Shown here piece after piece: positions 26,387 to 34,543 of a stretch of DNA of 64,000 nt. The DNA comes from DATLLJ01 sp035537875 (GTDB lineage: Bacteria; Acidobacteriota; Vicinamibacteria; Vicinamibacterales; CAVVIG01), in the NCBI GenBank assembly GCA_035537875.1, contig DATLLJ010000105.1:87551-151550 (forward strand). The letters are read 5' to 3'. The translations under genes and the position numbers were made by a program. Each line of letters begins with the position of its first letter. Positions within the stretch are counted from its first letter, which is position 1. The notes beneath the pieces are model-generated. The model searched no databases. It was not told the DNA's origin and saw only the letters and a list, made by a program, of their open reading frames with translations.

Positions 26387-27571
26387 TTACGCGAGAGGGA
26401 CCCCCACGTAATTTTCTGCCAGGCTCGTCATCGCGGCGCGCGATCCGACCAGGTAATCCAGCTCGGCGAGCTGGCGGCGATACTCGAAGCCGCTCGGATC
26501 GGGCGTGCGATGAAGCGTGCTCGTCATCCACCATGAAAACCTTTGGGCCCGCCATGTCCGCTGCAGACCGCGCTCGGAGTACTCGCGCAGCTTCGACTCG
26601 TTGCCCGACGCGTAGAAGGCCTCGAGGCCACCTGCCAGACGCCAGACATCGGCCACCGCGAGATTGAGGCCCTTGGCGCCCGTCGGCGGAACGACGTGCG
26701 CGGCGTCACCGGCCAGGAACAAGCGGCCGTAGCGCATCGGTTCGACCACCAGGCTGCGCATCCGTGTCACTCCCTTCTGACTGACGGACCCCACGTCCGG
26801 CGCCCAGCCATCGCTGGTCGCCAGGCGCACGATCAGCTCCGACCAGACCCGTTCGTCGGGCCACAGGCCGAGGTCCTCGTCGGGGGCGCACTGGAGGTAG
26901 AGGCGCGTGACCGTGGGAGAGCGCATGCTGAAGAGGGCGAACCCCCGGTCGTGAAGGCTGTAGACGAGCTCGTCGGAGGTCGGGGCGGCATCGGCGAGGA
27001 TGCCGAGCCAGCCGAACGGGTAGACATGTTCGAAGACGCGAAGGTGCGTGGCCGGAATCGCCAGGCGACAGATTCCTTGAGATCCGTCACAGCCGGCCAC
27101 GAAATCGCACGTCACCTCGTGGAGCGCTTCGTCCTTCCGGAAGCGGATCCGTGGTCGTGGCGTGTCGAGCTCATGAATGCTGACGTCCGCGACCTCGAAC
27201 AGCAGCGGACGGCCGGACGCGACGCGTGCGCCTATCAGGTCCCTCAAGACCTCGTTCTGCCCGTAGATGGTGATCGAGCGACCGCCCGTCAGATCCGCCA
27301 TCGGAATTCGATGGCGGTCGCCTCGGAACGCGAGAAAGATGCCGTCGTGCCGCAATCCCTGGCGCGCCAGCCGATCGCCAATGCCCGCCTCGCGCATCAG
27401 ATCCACAGTCGCCTGTTCCAACACGCCGGCCCTGACGCGTTCGACCACGTGGTCCTCGCTGCGGTCTTCGATGATGAACGAGTCGATGCCGTGCAGATGG
27501 AGCAGGTGCCCCAGCATCAGCCCGGCGGGGCCGGCGCCGACGATACCCACCTGGGTCCTGATCTGCCGCAT
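26387..27571 (-). CDS. pobA: 4-hydroxybenzoate 3-monooxygenase
   Basis: A 394-residue class A flavoprotein hydroxylase converting 4-hydroxybenzoate to protocatechuate with NADPH and O2. The dinucleotide-binding GAGPAG lies at residues 12-17, the DG motif is in DFVAGCDGSQGICRLA, and the GD motif is RLFLAGDAAHVVPPTGAKGL. The length and the family-specific opening (VERVRAGVLEQATVDLM) are typical of PobA. It is the last gene of a leftward run behind a two-component system (29-base gap); the protocatechuate ring-cleavage genes are absent from the window. The link to the two-component system is co-orientation only. Confidence 0.9.
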   Translation of the reverse strand: MRQIRTQVGIVGAGPAGLMLGHLLHLHGIDSFIIEDRSEDHVVERVRAGVLEQATVDLMREAGIGDRLARQGLRHDGIFLAFRGDRHRIPMADLTGGRSITIYGQNEVLRDLIGARVASGRPLLFEVADVSIHELDTPRPRIRFRKDEALHEVTCDFVAGCDGSQGICRLAIPATHLRVFEHVYPFGWLGILADAAPTSDELVYSLHDRGFALFSMRSPTVTRLYLQCAPDEDLGLWPDERVWSELIVRLATSDGWAPDVGSVSQKGVTRMRSLVVEPMRYGRLFLAGDAAHVVPPTGAKGLNLAVADVWRLAGGLEAFYASGNESKLREYSERGLQRTWRAQRFSWWMTSTLHRTPDPSGFEYRRQLAELDYLVGSRAAMTSLAENYVGVPLA

Positions 27572-27600
27572 GCGAGAAGTAGTATGAAGGAACTTCCGCG

Positions 27601-29055
27601 TCAGGCGGGCAGAACGATGTCGAAGACCGCGCCGTTCTGGTTGTAGGCGGTAATCGTTCCGCCGTGACGCTCCACGATCGTTTTGACGATGGAGAGGCCG
27701 AGACCGCTGCCGCCCGACGCTTTCCGGGCGGCGTCGACCTTGTAGAAGCGATCGAAGATGAGCGGCAGGTGTTCGGGGGCGATCCCCGCTCCAGCATCGC
27801 GGACGCGCAGTCGGATACCGCGTTCGACTGGCGCCGCCTCGAGGCTGATCGTGCCGCCTTTGTCGCTGTGACGCAGCGCATTGGCGGCAAGGTTCTGGAG
27901 TGCCTGCTCCAGACGATCGGCATCGCCGGTGACGTGTGACGCGCCGCTTGACACATTGCGAATCAGCGTGACGCCGCGCTCGCGCATCTCGCGCTCGTGC
28001 CGCTCGGCCACGCGATCGAAGAGCGACTGCACGTCGACGCTGTCGCGCCGGAGCGTGCCGCCGCCACCCTCGAGTCGCGCGAGGTCGAGCAGGTCGCCGA
28101 TAATCTTCTCGAGGCGGTGCGTCTCTTCGGTGACGATGCCGAGATACCGACGTCCCGTGTCGCTGTCGATCTGCAGCTCCGGCATCGACAAGGTTTCCAC
28201 GTATCCGCGCATGGCTGTCAGCGGCGTCATCAGCTCGTGCGACACGTCGGCCAGCAGCTGCCGTCGGGCCTTGTCCGAGGCCTCGAGCGCCGTGGCCCGG
28301 GCGGCCAGTTCCTCGGCCATCCGGTTGAACGAGCGGGCGACAGCCGCCACCTCGTCCCCGCCGTCAGCGAGGGCCCGGGCGCCCAGGTCGCCGCTGCCCA
28401 GCCGCTCCGCGGCATCCTGCACCTGTTTCAGCCGCTTCCGCACCGGCCCGAAAATGACGAAGGCGATGAGTCCCATGCCTACGACGAGGACGCCGCCGCC
28501 GACGACCCCCATGGTCGGACCCAGTTCCCGCACCACGCGGGAGAAGGGGGGGCCGCCCGGGACCACGGCCACGCGCCCGGCGAGGGCGCCGTCCACGACG
28601 ACCGGCGCAAACTCGGCGGCGCGTCGGGCCCCTCGCGGAGCCGCGACAGCGGGGCCGGCCCCACCGGGGCGGCGGCCTCGAAGCGGGAAGTCGCGGCGCG
28701 ACGCCTCGGCGACCATGGCCTTGAGGAGATCGTCGGGCATGTCCTGGTCGTTCGAGGCGATGCGACCATCGTGCATGATCACGACGAACGTCTGAAAGAC
28801 ATTGCCGTACTGGTCGCGGATGTACTCGGCCAGATCGAGATCCGGGTCGGCCGTCAGCGCGGTCCCCACGTCGGAGGCGACGAGAAAGGCCAGGCGGCGC
28901 GGATCGCGAGCCGGCATCGACCCGGCGACGCGATCGGTCATCCACAGGAAGAGCGCCCCTTGCGCAGCCAGCATGAGCGCCAGAAAGGCGAACAGCCCAA
29001 GGGCGATCCGCCAGTAGAGGCTCTTGTACCAGCGAGGACCGGATCCTTCAGACAT
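27601..29055 (-). CDS. Membrane sensor histidine kinase (HAMP-HisKA-HATPase)
   Basis: A 484-residue kinase. Membrane helices are near 14-34 (IALGLFAFLALMLAAQGALF) and 180-205 (VVGGGVLVVGMGLIAFVIFG), enclosing a periplasmic sensor region of about 150 residues rich in Ala/Gly/Arg. HAMP follows. HisKA contains LLADVSHELMTPLTAMRGYV with the phospho-histidine near residue 272. HATPase motifs include LAANALRHSDKGG (N box), RVRDAGAGI (G1) and GSGLGLSIVKTIVERHGG (G2). It is the partner of the response regulator directly upstream, with eight bases of overlap. The signal is not known. Confidence 0.92.
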   Translation of the reverse strand: MSEGSGPRWYKSLYWRIALGLFAFLALMLAAQGALFLWMTDRVAGSMPARDPRRLAFLVASDVGTALTADPDLDLAEYIRDQYGNVFQTFVVIMHDGRIASNDQDMPDDLLKAMVAEASRRDFPLRGRRPGGAGPAVAAPRGARRAAEFAPVVVDGALAGRVAVVPGGPPFSRVVRELGPTMGVVGGGVLVVGMGLIAFVIFGPVRKRLKQVQDAAERLGSGDLGARALADGGDEVAAVARSFNRMAEELAARATALEASDKARRQLLADVSHELMTPLTAMRGYVETLSMPELQIDSDTGRRYLGIVTEETHRLEKIIGDLLDLARLEGGGGTLRRDSVDVQSLFDRVAERHEREMRERGVTLIRNVSSGASHVTGDADRLEQALQNLAANALRHSDKGGTISLEAAPVERGIRLRVRDAGAGIAPEHLPLIFDRFYKVDAARKASGGSGLGLSIVKTIVERHGGTITAYNQNGAVFDIVLPA

Positions 29056-29815
29056 CGGCGGCCTTGTACCCCGCGCCCCAGACCGTCAGGATGACTGACG
29101 GTTCGGCCGGGTCGTCCTCGATCTTCTTCCGGACGCGTTTCACCAGCGTGTCCACGCTGCGCACGGTGACGAACGTATCGTCCTTCCAGACCTTGCGGAG
29201 CAGCGCCTCCCGGCTGAACACGATGCCGGGATTCGACAGGAGCACGTAGAGCAGCTGGAATTCGTTGGTCGTGAGCTCAATCTGGCGGGCGCCGGCCTTG
29301 ACGCCGCGGCGCGAGGGATCGATCTCGATGTGCTTGTACGTAACGGGCTTGGCGCCATCGCCGTCGAGCCGCGAGGCCGCAACGGGTCCGCGCCGAAGCA
29401 GTGCGCGGACGCGAGCCATCAGCTCGCGCACACCAAAGGGCTTGGTCAGGTAGTCGTCCGCGCCGCTGTCGAGGCCGACGACTTTGTCAGACTCCTCTCG
29501 CCGGGCGGTCAGCATCAGAATCGGAGTGGAGGCGTTCAGTGAATCGCGCCGAATCGCTCGGCAGACGGTGACCCCGTCGAGGCCGGGCAGCATCAGATCG
29601 AGAATGATGAGGTCGAACTTCCTCGCCCTGGCCAGTTCGAGGCCTTTGTTGCCGTCGGCAGCCTGCTCGTAGTCGAGTTCCTCGAGCTTGAGATGCAGGC
29701 ACACCAGTTCCCGGATGTTCGGCTCGTCCTCTACCACGAGCACCGCCGGGCGAGGAGGGACGGTTCGCACGGGTCCCGAGACCTGAGAGTACTCCAGGCT
29801 GGAAGTTCCGGACAT
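29048..29815 (-). CDS. OmpR/PhoB-type response regulator
   Basis: A 255-residue regulator. The receiver runs from about residue 23 with acidic residues E29/D30 (VLVVEDEPN), phospho-aspartate D73 (LIILDLMLPGLDG) and the LTKPFG lysine. The C-terminal winged helix includes IELTTNEFQLLYVLLSNPG and VRSVDTLVKRVRKKI, ending ILTVWGAGYKAADV. It is the first gene of the run regulator-kinase-PobA. It has about 20 extra residues before the receiver with no ribosome-binding site at the ATG, so the true start may be internal. Confidence 0.92.
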   Translation of the reverse strand: MSGTSSLEYSQVSGPVRTVPPRPAVLVVEDEPNIRELVCLHLKLEELDYEQAADGNKGLELARARKFDLIILDLMLPGLDGVTVCRAIRRDSLNASTPILMLTARREESDKVVGLDSGADDYLTKPFGVRELMARVRALLRRGPVAASRLDGDGAKPVTYKHIEIDPSRRGVKAGARQIELTTNEFQLLYVLLSNPGIVFSREALLRKVWKDDTFVTVRSVDTLVKRVRKKIEDDPAEPSVILTVWGAGYKAADV

Positions 29816-29892
29816 AGTCCGATTGAACCGGATCTCGGTGTTGGCCCGATGACACGGTTGTGAAGAAACTGTGGCAATCTGACGGGAACCAT

Positions 29893-30654
29893 ATGCTGCC
29901 CTATCACGACGAGAACGAAACGCAGCGGCCGCCGTACGTCACGGTCGCGCTGATTGTGGCCAATGTCGCGGCCTGGCTCGTCGTCCAGGGTGGGGGGGCG
30001 GCCGTGCCGCTGGCGACGTCGGTGTGCAACCTGGGGCTCATCCCGGCGGAGCTGACGCTGGCCGTGCCACCAGGCGCGCGATTTCCAATGGGCGACAGTC
30101 TCGTGTGCCTGACCGACCCTGGCCGCGGCATCTCGCACGTCATCACCTCCATGTTCCTGCACGGTTCCTGGATGCACCTGTTGGGCAACATGTGGTTTCT
30201 CTGGCTCTTCGGGAACAACATCGAAGACTCCATGACCCATGGCCGCTTCGTCGTCTTCTACCTGCTCAGCGGGATTGCCGCCGCGCTGCTGCAGGTCGTG
30301 GCCGAACCTGCGTCGACCGTGCCGATGGTCGGGGCATCGGGGGCCATCAGTGGCGTCATGGGCGCCTATCTCGTGCTCTATCCGCGCGTGCGCGTGTATA
30401 CGCTCTTGCCGCTGGGATTCTTCTTCACGACGATCGCGGTGCCAGCCTGGGCGATGCTGTTGTATTGGGCGTTCATCCAGTTAGCCAGCGGGGTTACCTC
30501 GATTGTCGCAGGCTCGAGGACCGGTGGCGTGGCCTTCTGGGCCCATCTTGGCGGCTTCGTCGCGGGGATCGTTCTCGTCAAGATCTTCCAGCGCGTCGAT
30601 CGCGTCGAGCAGCACGGGTCGCATCGGTGGCGCCCGGGCCGCGTCGGTTACTGA
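29893..30654 (+). CDS. Rhomboid-family intramembrane serine protease
   Basis: A 253-residue six- or seven-helix membrane protease. The catalytic serine is in MVGASGAISGVMGAYLVLYP and the helix-6 histidine in FWAHLGGFVAGIVLV. The conserved HGSWMHLLGNMWFLWLFGNN between helices 1 and 2 is the family's HxxxN region. I start at the ATG for MLPYHDENETQRPP, the usual cytoplasmic lead of bacterial rhomboids; a GTG eleven codons upstream is the alternative. It cleaves transmembrane segments of substrates in the cytoplasmic membrane; no substrate is suggested nearby. Confidence 0.9.
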   Translation: MLPYHDENETQRPPYVTVALIVANVAAWLVVQGGGAAVPLATSVCNLGLIPAELTLAVPPGARFPMGDSLVCLTDPGRGISHVITSMFLHGSWMHLLGNMWFLWLFGNNIEDSMTHGRFVVFYLLSGIAAALLQVVAEPASTVPMVGASGAISGVMGAYLVLYPRVRVYTLLPLGFFFTTIAVPAWAMLLYWAFIQLASGVTSIVAGSRTGGVAFWAHLGGFVAGIVLVKIFQRVDRVEQHGSHRWRPGRVGY

Positions 30655-30790
30655 AACGGAACCCACGATTCACGTTTTTGTCACACATCTGGCGCGCGGT
30701 TGCCACCGGCAACTGGTCCAATGAATCAGTCGAGCACGGCACGACATGACCCGTGAACGCTGAACTTTGAACCGTTGTTGAGGAGGTCCC

Positions 30791-31276
30791 ATGCATCGTC
30801 TTCGTTCGTTCGTTGTCGTCGCGACATTCACGGCCCTCGTGGCAGGCGTCGCTGCATATGCGCAAGGTCCCGGGCGGGGCGGGCCTGGCCCATTCGGCGG
30901 GCGCGGGGGATTCGGTGGACCAGACGGGGACGGCCTGCCTCTGCGCCAGCTGAATCTCACCGAGACCCAGCAGCAGCAGATCCGTGACGTCACGCAGCAG
31001 TATCGCGATCAGAACAGGCAGGCGGCCGAACAGCTTCGCACGGCGATGGAGGCTCAGCGCACGGCCGTGGATACAATGCCGGTGAACGAAGGGTTGATTC
31101 GTTCCACCACCCAGGCACTCGTCGAAGCGCAGACCGAGCTCGCCATTCAGCGAGCGCGCATGCAGAGCGAGATCTTCGCGCTGCTGACCCCGGCTCAGCA
31201 GGAGCAACTCAAGAAGCTGCGGGCCGAGCGCGAATCGCGCGTGAAGCAGCGTGGGGGGCGGGGGCAGCAGCAGTAA
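30791..31276 (+). CDS. Spy/CpxP-like periplasmic protein
   Basis: A 161-residue protein with a signal peptide (VVVATFTALVAGVAAYAQ), a glycine-rich stretch (GPGRGGPGPFGGRGGFGG), then alpha-helical sequence with LTXXQ motifs: LRQLNLTETQQQQI and FALLTPAQQEQLKKL. This is the Spy/CpxP fold, ATP-independent periplasmic chaperones or metal sensors induced by envelope stress. A GAGGAGG ribosome site precedes the ATG. A strong hairpin follows the stop. It stands next to the leftward Hsp20 gene, another chaperone, but the two are convergent. Confidence 0.85.
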   Translation: MHRLRSFVVVATFTALVAGVAAYAQGPGRGGPGPFGGRGGFGGPDGDGLPLRQLNLTETQQQQIRDVTQQYRDQNRQAAEQLRTAMEAQRTAVDTMPVNEGLIRSTTQALVEAQTELAIQRARMQSEIFALLTPAQQEQLKKLRAERESRVKQRGGRGQQQ

Positions 31277-31282
31277 TCGAGG

Positions 31283-31315
31283 GCATCGCCGCGGCCACCG
31301 GGGTCGCGGCGATGC
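31283..31315. terminator. Terminator-like hairpin after the Spy-like gene
   Basis: An 11-bp perfect stem, GCATCGCCGCG / CGCGGCGATGC, with an 11-base loop, starts seven bases after the stop at 31276. It also lies just beyond the stop of the convergent Hsp20 gene (31330), so it may serve both. No T-tract follows. Confidence 0.7.
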
Positions 31316-31329
31316 TCCTCTGACACGAC

Positions 31330-31854
31330 TTACTTCCCGCCGCCTTCCGCTATTTCCAGACGGCGTCCTCGGCTGACCTGTTCGGGCGGGGCCGGCATCG
31401 TAATCTCCAGCACGCCGTCTCGGAACGTGGCTTTGGCCTGTTCGGTGATGGCGCCCTCCGGAAGCGGCACGACCCGGTGGAAGCTGCCGTAGCTTCGCTC
31501 CGATCGGTACACTCCCTGGCGCTCCTCTTCACGTTCGGTGCGGCGCTCGCCTTTCAAGGTGACCGCGTCCTCGGTCAGATCAACCTTGATGTCATCCTTC
31601 GTCAGGCCCGGGAGGTCCGCCTTGATGACCAGTTCGTTGTTTCGTTGGAAGACGTCGATTTGAGGGGACCAGAGCTCGACGTCAGGTCGCCACGGCTGAC
31701 TGAACCATCGCCGGCCAAACCCTACGTCTTCGAAGAGCCGATCCATCTCATCGGTTAGTCGCTGAAACGCGCCAAACGGTCCGGCCCATTCAGGACGCGC
31801 TCTCGACAACCGGCTCTCGCGCTGGGTTGGTGTCACTGCAGTCTTCTCAGCCAT
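31330..31854 (-). CDS. Hsp20 / alpha-crystallin small heat-shock protein
   Basis: A 174-residue small heat-shock protein. The alpha-crystallin domain spans about residues 58-150: PQIDVFQRNNELVIKADLPG, KVDLTEDAVTLKGERRTE, and the signature ATFRDGVLEITMP (A.(x)nGVL). The N-terminal arm is about 55 residues and Arg/Phe rich. It acts as a holdase oligomer in the cytoplasm. A GGAGGGTGAGGT run directly precedes the ATG, giving a strong ribosome site. No ROSE or CIRCE element is recognised upstream. Confidence 0.93.
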   Translation of the reverse strand: MAEKTAVTPTQRESRLSRARPEWAGPFGAFQRLTDEMDRLFEDVGFGRRWFSQPWRPDVELWSPQIDVFQRNNELVIKADLPGLTKDDIKVDLTEDAVTLKGERRTEREEERQGVYRSERSYGSFHRVVPLPEGAITEQAKATFRDGVLEITMPAPPEQVSRGRRLEIAEGGGK

Positions 31855-32040
31855 ACCTCACCCTCCAGTTGAATGGCAGCGGTTGCGGCCGTTGTCAATG
31901 TGAACGGCGCCGTCGATGCAAGCCACGAACCACCAAGAGTGAGAGCCTGCTTGAGATGTACGCATGATAACGTCGGATCGATTGACCGTTTCGACGACAC
32001 CGCTCCGTCAGAATCGCGACAACCGGGACGTGTCGGCTGT

Positions 32041-32763
32041 CTAGCCCGAGACCCGGTGCCGGGCGATCAGAAAATCGAGGCGCGAGCCGATCGGCCACTC
32101 CGTCGGCGGAGATCCTCGTCGGAACACGCGTGCGCCGCTCGATCCTTCCAGCGTGATCTGGATGCCGTTGACCACAAGCCAGGATCCCTCTCTGAGCCCG
32201 ACGACCGGGGGATCGTTCTCTTCATGGAACTCGGCGATGCGCTGCTCGCGGGTCTCGCCCATGTGTGTCGAGCCTGGAACGGGATCCTGGTAGTGAGAGT
32301 TGATATTGAACGGCACGAGGCTCAGGGCGTTGAACGATGGCGGTTCGACGACAGGCATGTCGTTGGTGGTCTTGATGGTGGGGCAGGCGACGTTTGATCC
32401 GGCGCTGGATCCGATGTACGGCATACCGCCCTGGACGCGCTGCCGAATCGGCTCGATGAGACCCGTCCGCCAGAGGGCGTCGATCAAGCGAAAGGTGTTG
32501 CCCCCGCCGATGAAGATGGCCTCCGCGCGTTCCACGGCCCGGACCGGCGATGAGGGCGCGTCGTGGACGGAATCGAGAGCGAATCCAAGCTCCTCGAAGC
32601 GCGCTCGGGTTGTCGCGGCATAGCCCGCCCGGTCGAAAACCGCGTAAGGGATAAACAGCAGGCGTTTCACCGACGATCCGAGCAACGCCGATATGGCCGG
32701 CGCGCAATGGTCCAGATACCGGCCGCCTGGCGCAGTCGAGTTGCTGATGAGCAACAGCTCCAC
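32041..32763 (-). CDS. Peptidase S51, alpha-aspartyl dipeptidase (PepE-like)
   Basis: A 240-residue S51 peptidase. The catalytic triad is readable: serine in YIGSSAGSNVACP, aspartate in KTTNDMPVV, histidine in FNINSHYQDP. The glycine-rich IFIGGGNTFRLIDAL precedes the nucleophile elbow. PepE hydrolyses N-terminal Asp dipeptides in the cytoplasm. The start codon is GTG at 32763, three bases after the SnoaL-like gene's stop, so both are likely one transcript together with the conserved hypothetical gene upstream. Confidence 0.9.
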   Translation of the reverse strand: MELLLISNSTAPGGRYLDHCAPAISALLGSSVKRLLFIPYAVFDRAGYAATTRARFEELGFALDSVHDAPSSPVRAVERAEAIFIGGGNTFRLIDALWRTGLIEPIRQRVQGGMPYIGSSAGSNVACPTIKTTNDMPVVEPPSFNALSLVPFNINSHYQDPVPGSTHMGETREQRIAEFHEENDPPVVGLREGSWLVVNGIQITLEGSSGARVFRRGSPPTEWPIGSRLDFLIARHRVSG

Positions 32764-32766
32764 GAT

Positions 32767-33366
32767 CTAGATTGACCCGTCAGTCAGCCAGCGGCGGCCT
32801 CGATCGTAGAGCGCCTCCACCTCGGCGCCTTTGAGCCCCGGCATATCGCGCTTGACGTCGAAGCCGATGCAGGTCTGCACGTAAGCGAGGTGACGATAGC
32901 CCTCGGGAAAACGGCTCAGGAGATCCTGGTCGAGCGCGACCGTGGCGGACGGATTGACCGGATCCAACCGGTCTTTTTCGTAAATCGGCTGCCGCAGCAC
33001 GAGCCCCCAGCGGCCGTCTCGCCGCTCGAGAAAATCGTAGAAGCGGCCGGTGCAGACCACATCGCACAGCACCTCGTGCACGACCGCCCGCTGCGAGATG
33101 GTCATCTTGGTTTGAGCGATGGCTCGGTCGCCGGCCAGGTCGATCGATGCGCCGCCGAGAAAGTGGAGGATGCTCACGCCGCGCTCCCACCCCTGCCGAC
33201 TAACGCTGATGAACTCGTCAGCCGTTCCCTGAAACCACGTCGCCATCATCCGGCCATCGTCGTGCCACACCGAGCGAAAGCGCTGCCAGTCGCCGGCGTC
33301 GCGCCAAACGGCCCAGTTGTCGACGAGCTCGCGAATGGCGAGCCGGTCTGCGACGTCTCGATCCAT
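32767..33366 (-). CDS. SnoaL-like / NTF2-fold protein
   Basis: A 199-residue protein of the SnoaL-like (nuclear transport factor 2 fold) superfamily. It opens DRDVADRLAIRELVDNWAVW, the usual helix, followed by FRSVWHDDGRMMATWFQGTA and a C-terminal strand region (RFYDFLERRDGRWGLVLRQP). Members range from hydratases and isomerases to ligand-binding proteins; function cannot be assigned. The ATG at 33366 is favoured by AGGAG five bases upstream; the frame extends 39 bases further. It is the middle gene of a three-gene leftward run. Confidence 0.82.
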   Translation of the reverse strand: MDRDVADRLAIRELVDNWAVWRDAGDWQRFRSVWHDDGRMMATWFQGTADEFISVSRQGWERGVSILHFLGGASIDLAGDRAIAQTKMTISQRAVVHEVLCDVVCTGRFYDFLERRDGRWGLVLRQPIYEKDRLDPVNPSATVALDQDLLSRFPEGYRHLAYVQTCIGFDVKRDMPGLKGAEVEALYDRGRRWLTDGSI

Positions 33367-33394
33367 GAGCGCTCCTGTCAGAAGAGGTTGAATT

Positions 33395-34366
33395 CTATAT
33401 CGCAAATTCGCTGGCTGGGTCGTACGGGTCCCAGGCCGGTGGCCCCGTCCGCAAGTGGTGCTCGACTCTCGTCACGATAGCCTCTGGCGGGAAGGAGCTG
33501 GCCGAGGTCCCCTGCCAGAAGAGCCTCGGCGTAATTTGATCGACGCCGTCGAAGACCCAGCGCCCGCCGCCTGTTTCTTCGAGATTCAGCTCGGTCGCCA
33601 GCCCTTCGAGGTCCACACGCGGCAGTGGCCTCTTTGAAGCCATCTGCACCCACCCTTCGTAGCGATATTGCAGTTCGACCCGAGTGCCCTGAACGACGAG
33701 CAGCCTGCTGCAGTGAGTCCTCGTGTGAAGAGCGAAGGGGTGATAGCTCAGTGCCGAGGGCATTCGAACGATTGCCAAGTCGAGGTCTGGCTGCTCGTCG
33801 ATCGCGATCTGGCCTTGCTCAATCAGTTCTTCAGTCGTGGTCAGCTTCGCGTCCTCCCCTTCCCAGAGGCTTCGGTAGTCGTCCAACCTTGTGGCAAGCG
33901 CCGGAAGAACTTCGAGCAGCCGGATGTACAGCTCGGCCGTCAGCTTGGGATACGGAAGCTCGAAGAGTGCTCGCGGGAGTGGCGACGTGCTGGCGTCTGA
34001 GTAGGCTGAAAGAGTGAACGCGATCCGGGCCGCCTGGCGTGTTCGAAAGATCCCGAAGTCGCCGGCCTGAGCGACGTCCACGAGCAGCTCGCGGTGACGC
34101 GCGGCCACGGCCGGTTGCAGCAACGCAAAAATGCCGACGAGTCCATCCTCGTCGAAATGGTTGTTCGAGACGACGTCGGCGTTGACGCGCAACCTGGGTC
34201 GGTCGAGGTAGTTGAAGACGATCTCGGTCGACGTGTCAGCCTTGAGGGCGGCGGGAGTCCCGCTCTTCGGCCAGTGCGACAACGTCAGCACGGTGCCCGC
34301 GTTTCTGGCGCCATCGACGATCACGTTGGGGACGGAGGTGGTCTCGGCGTAAGGAAGAAATTGCAT
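33395..34366 (-). CDS. Conserved hypothetical protein (possibly DUF6687)
   Basis: A 323-residue cytoplasmic protein with no recognised catalytic motif. It opens MQFLPYAETTSVPNVIVDGA and continues with NAGTVLTLSHWPKSGTP, VSNNHFDEDGLVGIFALL and DRPRLRVNADVVSNNHFDED-like acidic/histidine motifs that could bind metal. My recollection places this in a DUF (DUF6687) found in actinobacteria and acidobacteria, unverified. I begin at MQFLPY because further upstream in-frame codons lack conservation character; ATG at 34420 is an alternative. The NNHFDEDG stretch recalls DHH-type phosphoesterase chemistry, but that is only a resemblance. Confidence 0.6.
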   Translation of the reverse strand: MQFLPYAETTSVPNVIVDGARNAGTVLTLSHWPKSGTPAALKADTSTEIVFNYLDRPRLRVNADVVSNNHFDEDGLVGIFALLQPAVAARHRELLVDVAQAGDFGIFRTRQAARIAFTLSAYSDASTSPLPRALFELPYPKLTAELYIRLLEVLPALATRLDDYRSLWEGEDAKLTTTEELIEQGQIAIDEQPDLDLAIVRMPSALSYHPFALHTRTHCSRLLVVQGTRVELQYRYEGWVQMASKRPLPRVDLEGLATELNLEETGGGRWVFDGVDQITPRLFWQGTSASSFPPEAIVTRVEHHLRTGPPAWDPYDPASEFAI

Positions 34367-34543
34367 CGGGCTGTCTCGGTAACGTTTCAGGGCCGCCGGG
34401 AAAGAGCTCTTTCCGTCCATGGAATCGTACCCCGCAACCGTCCAGGGCGTTCCGCGGAAGGTCTCGGGCCTTTTTCCATTTGCCAACCCAGCCGAACTGG
34501 GACTAATCTGCTTCGATTCCCTGAATTCCCAGGGGTTGGCCGA

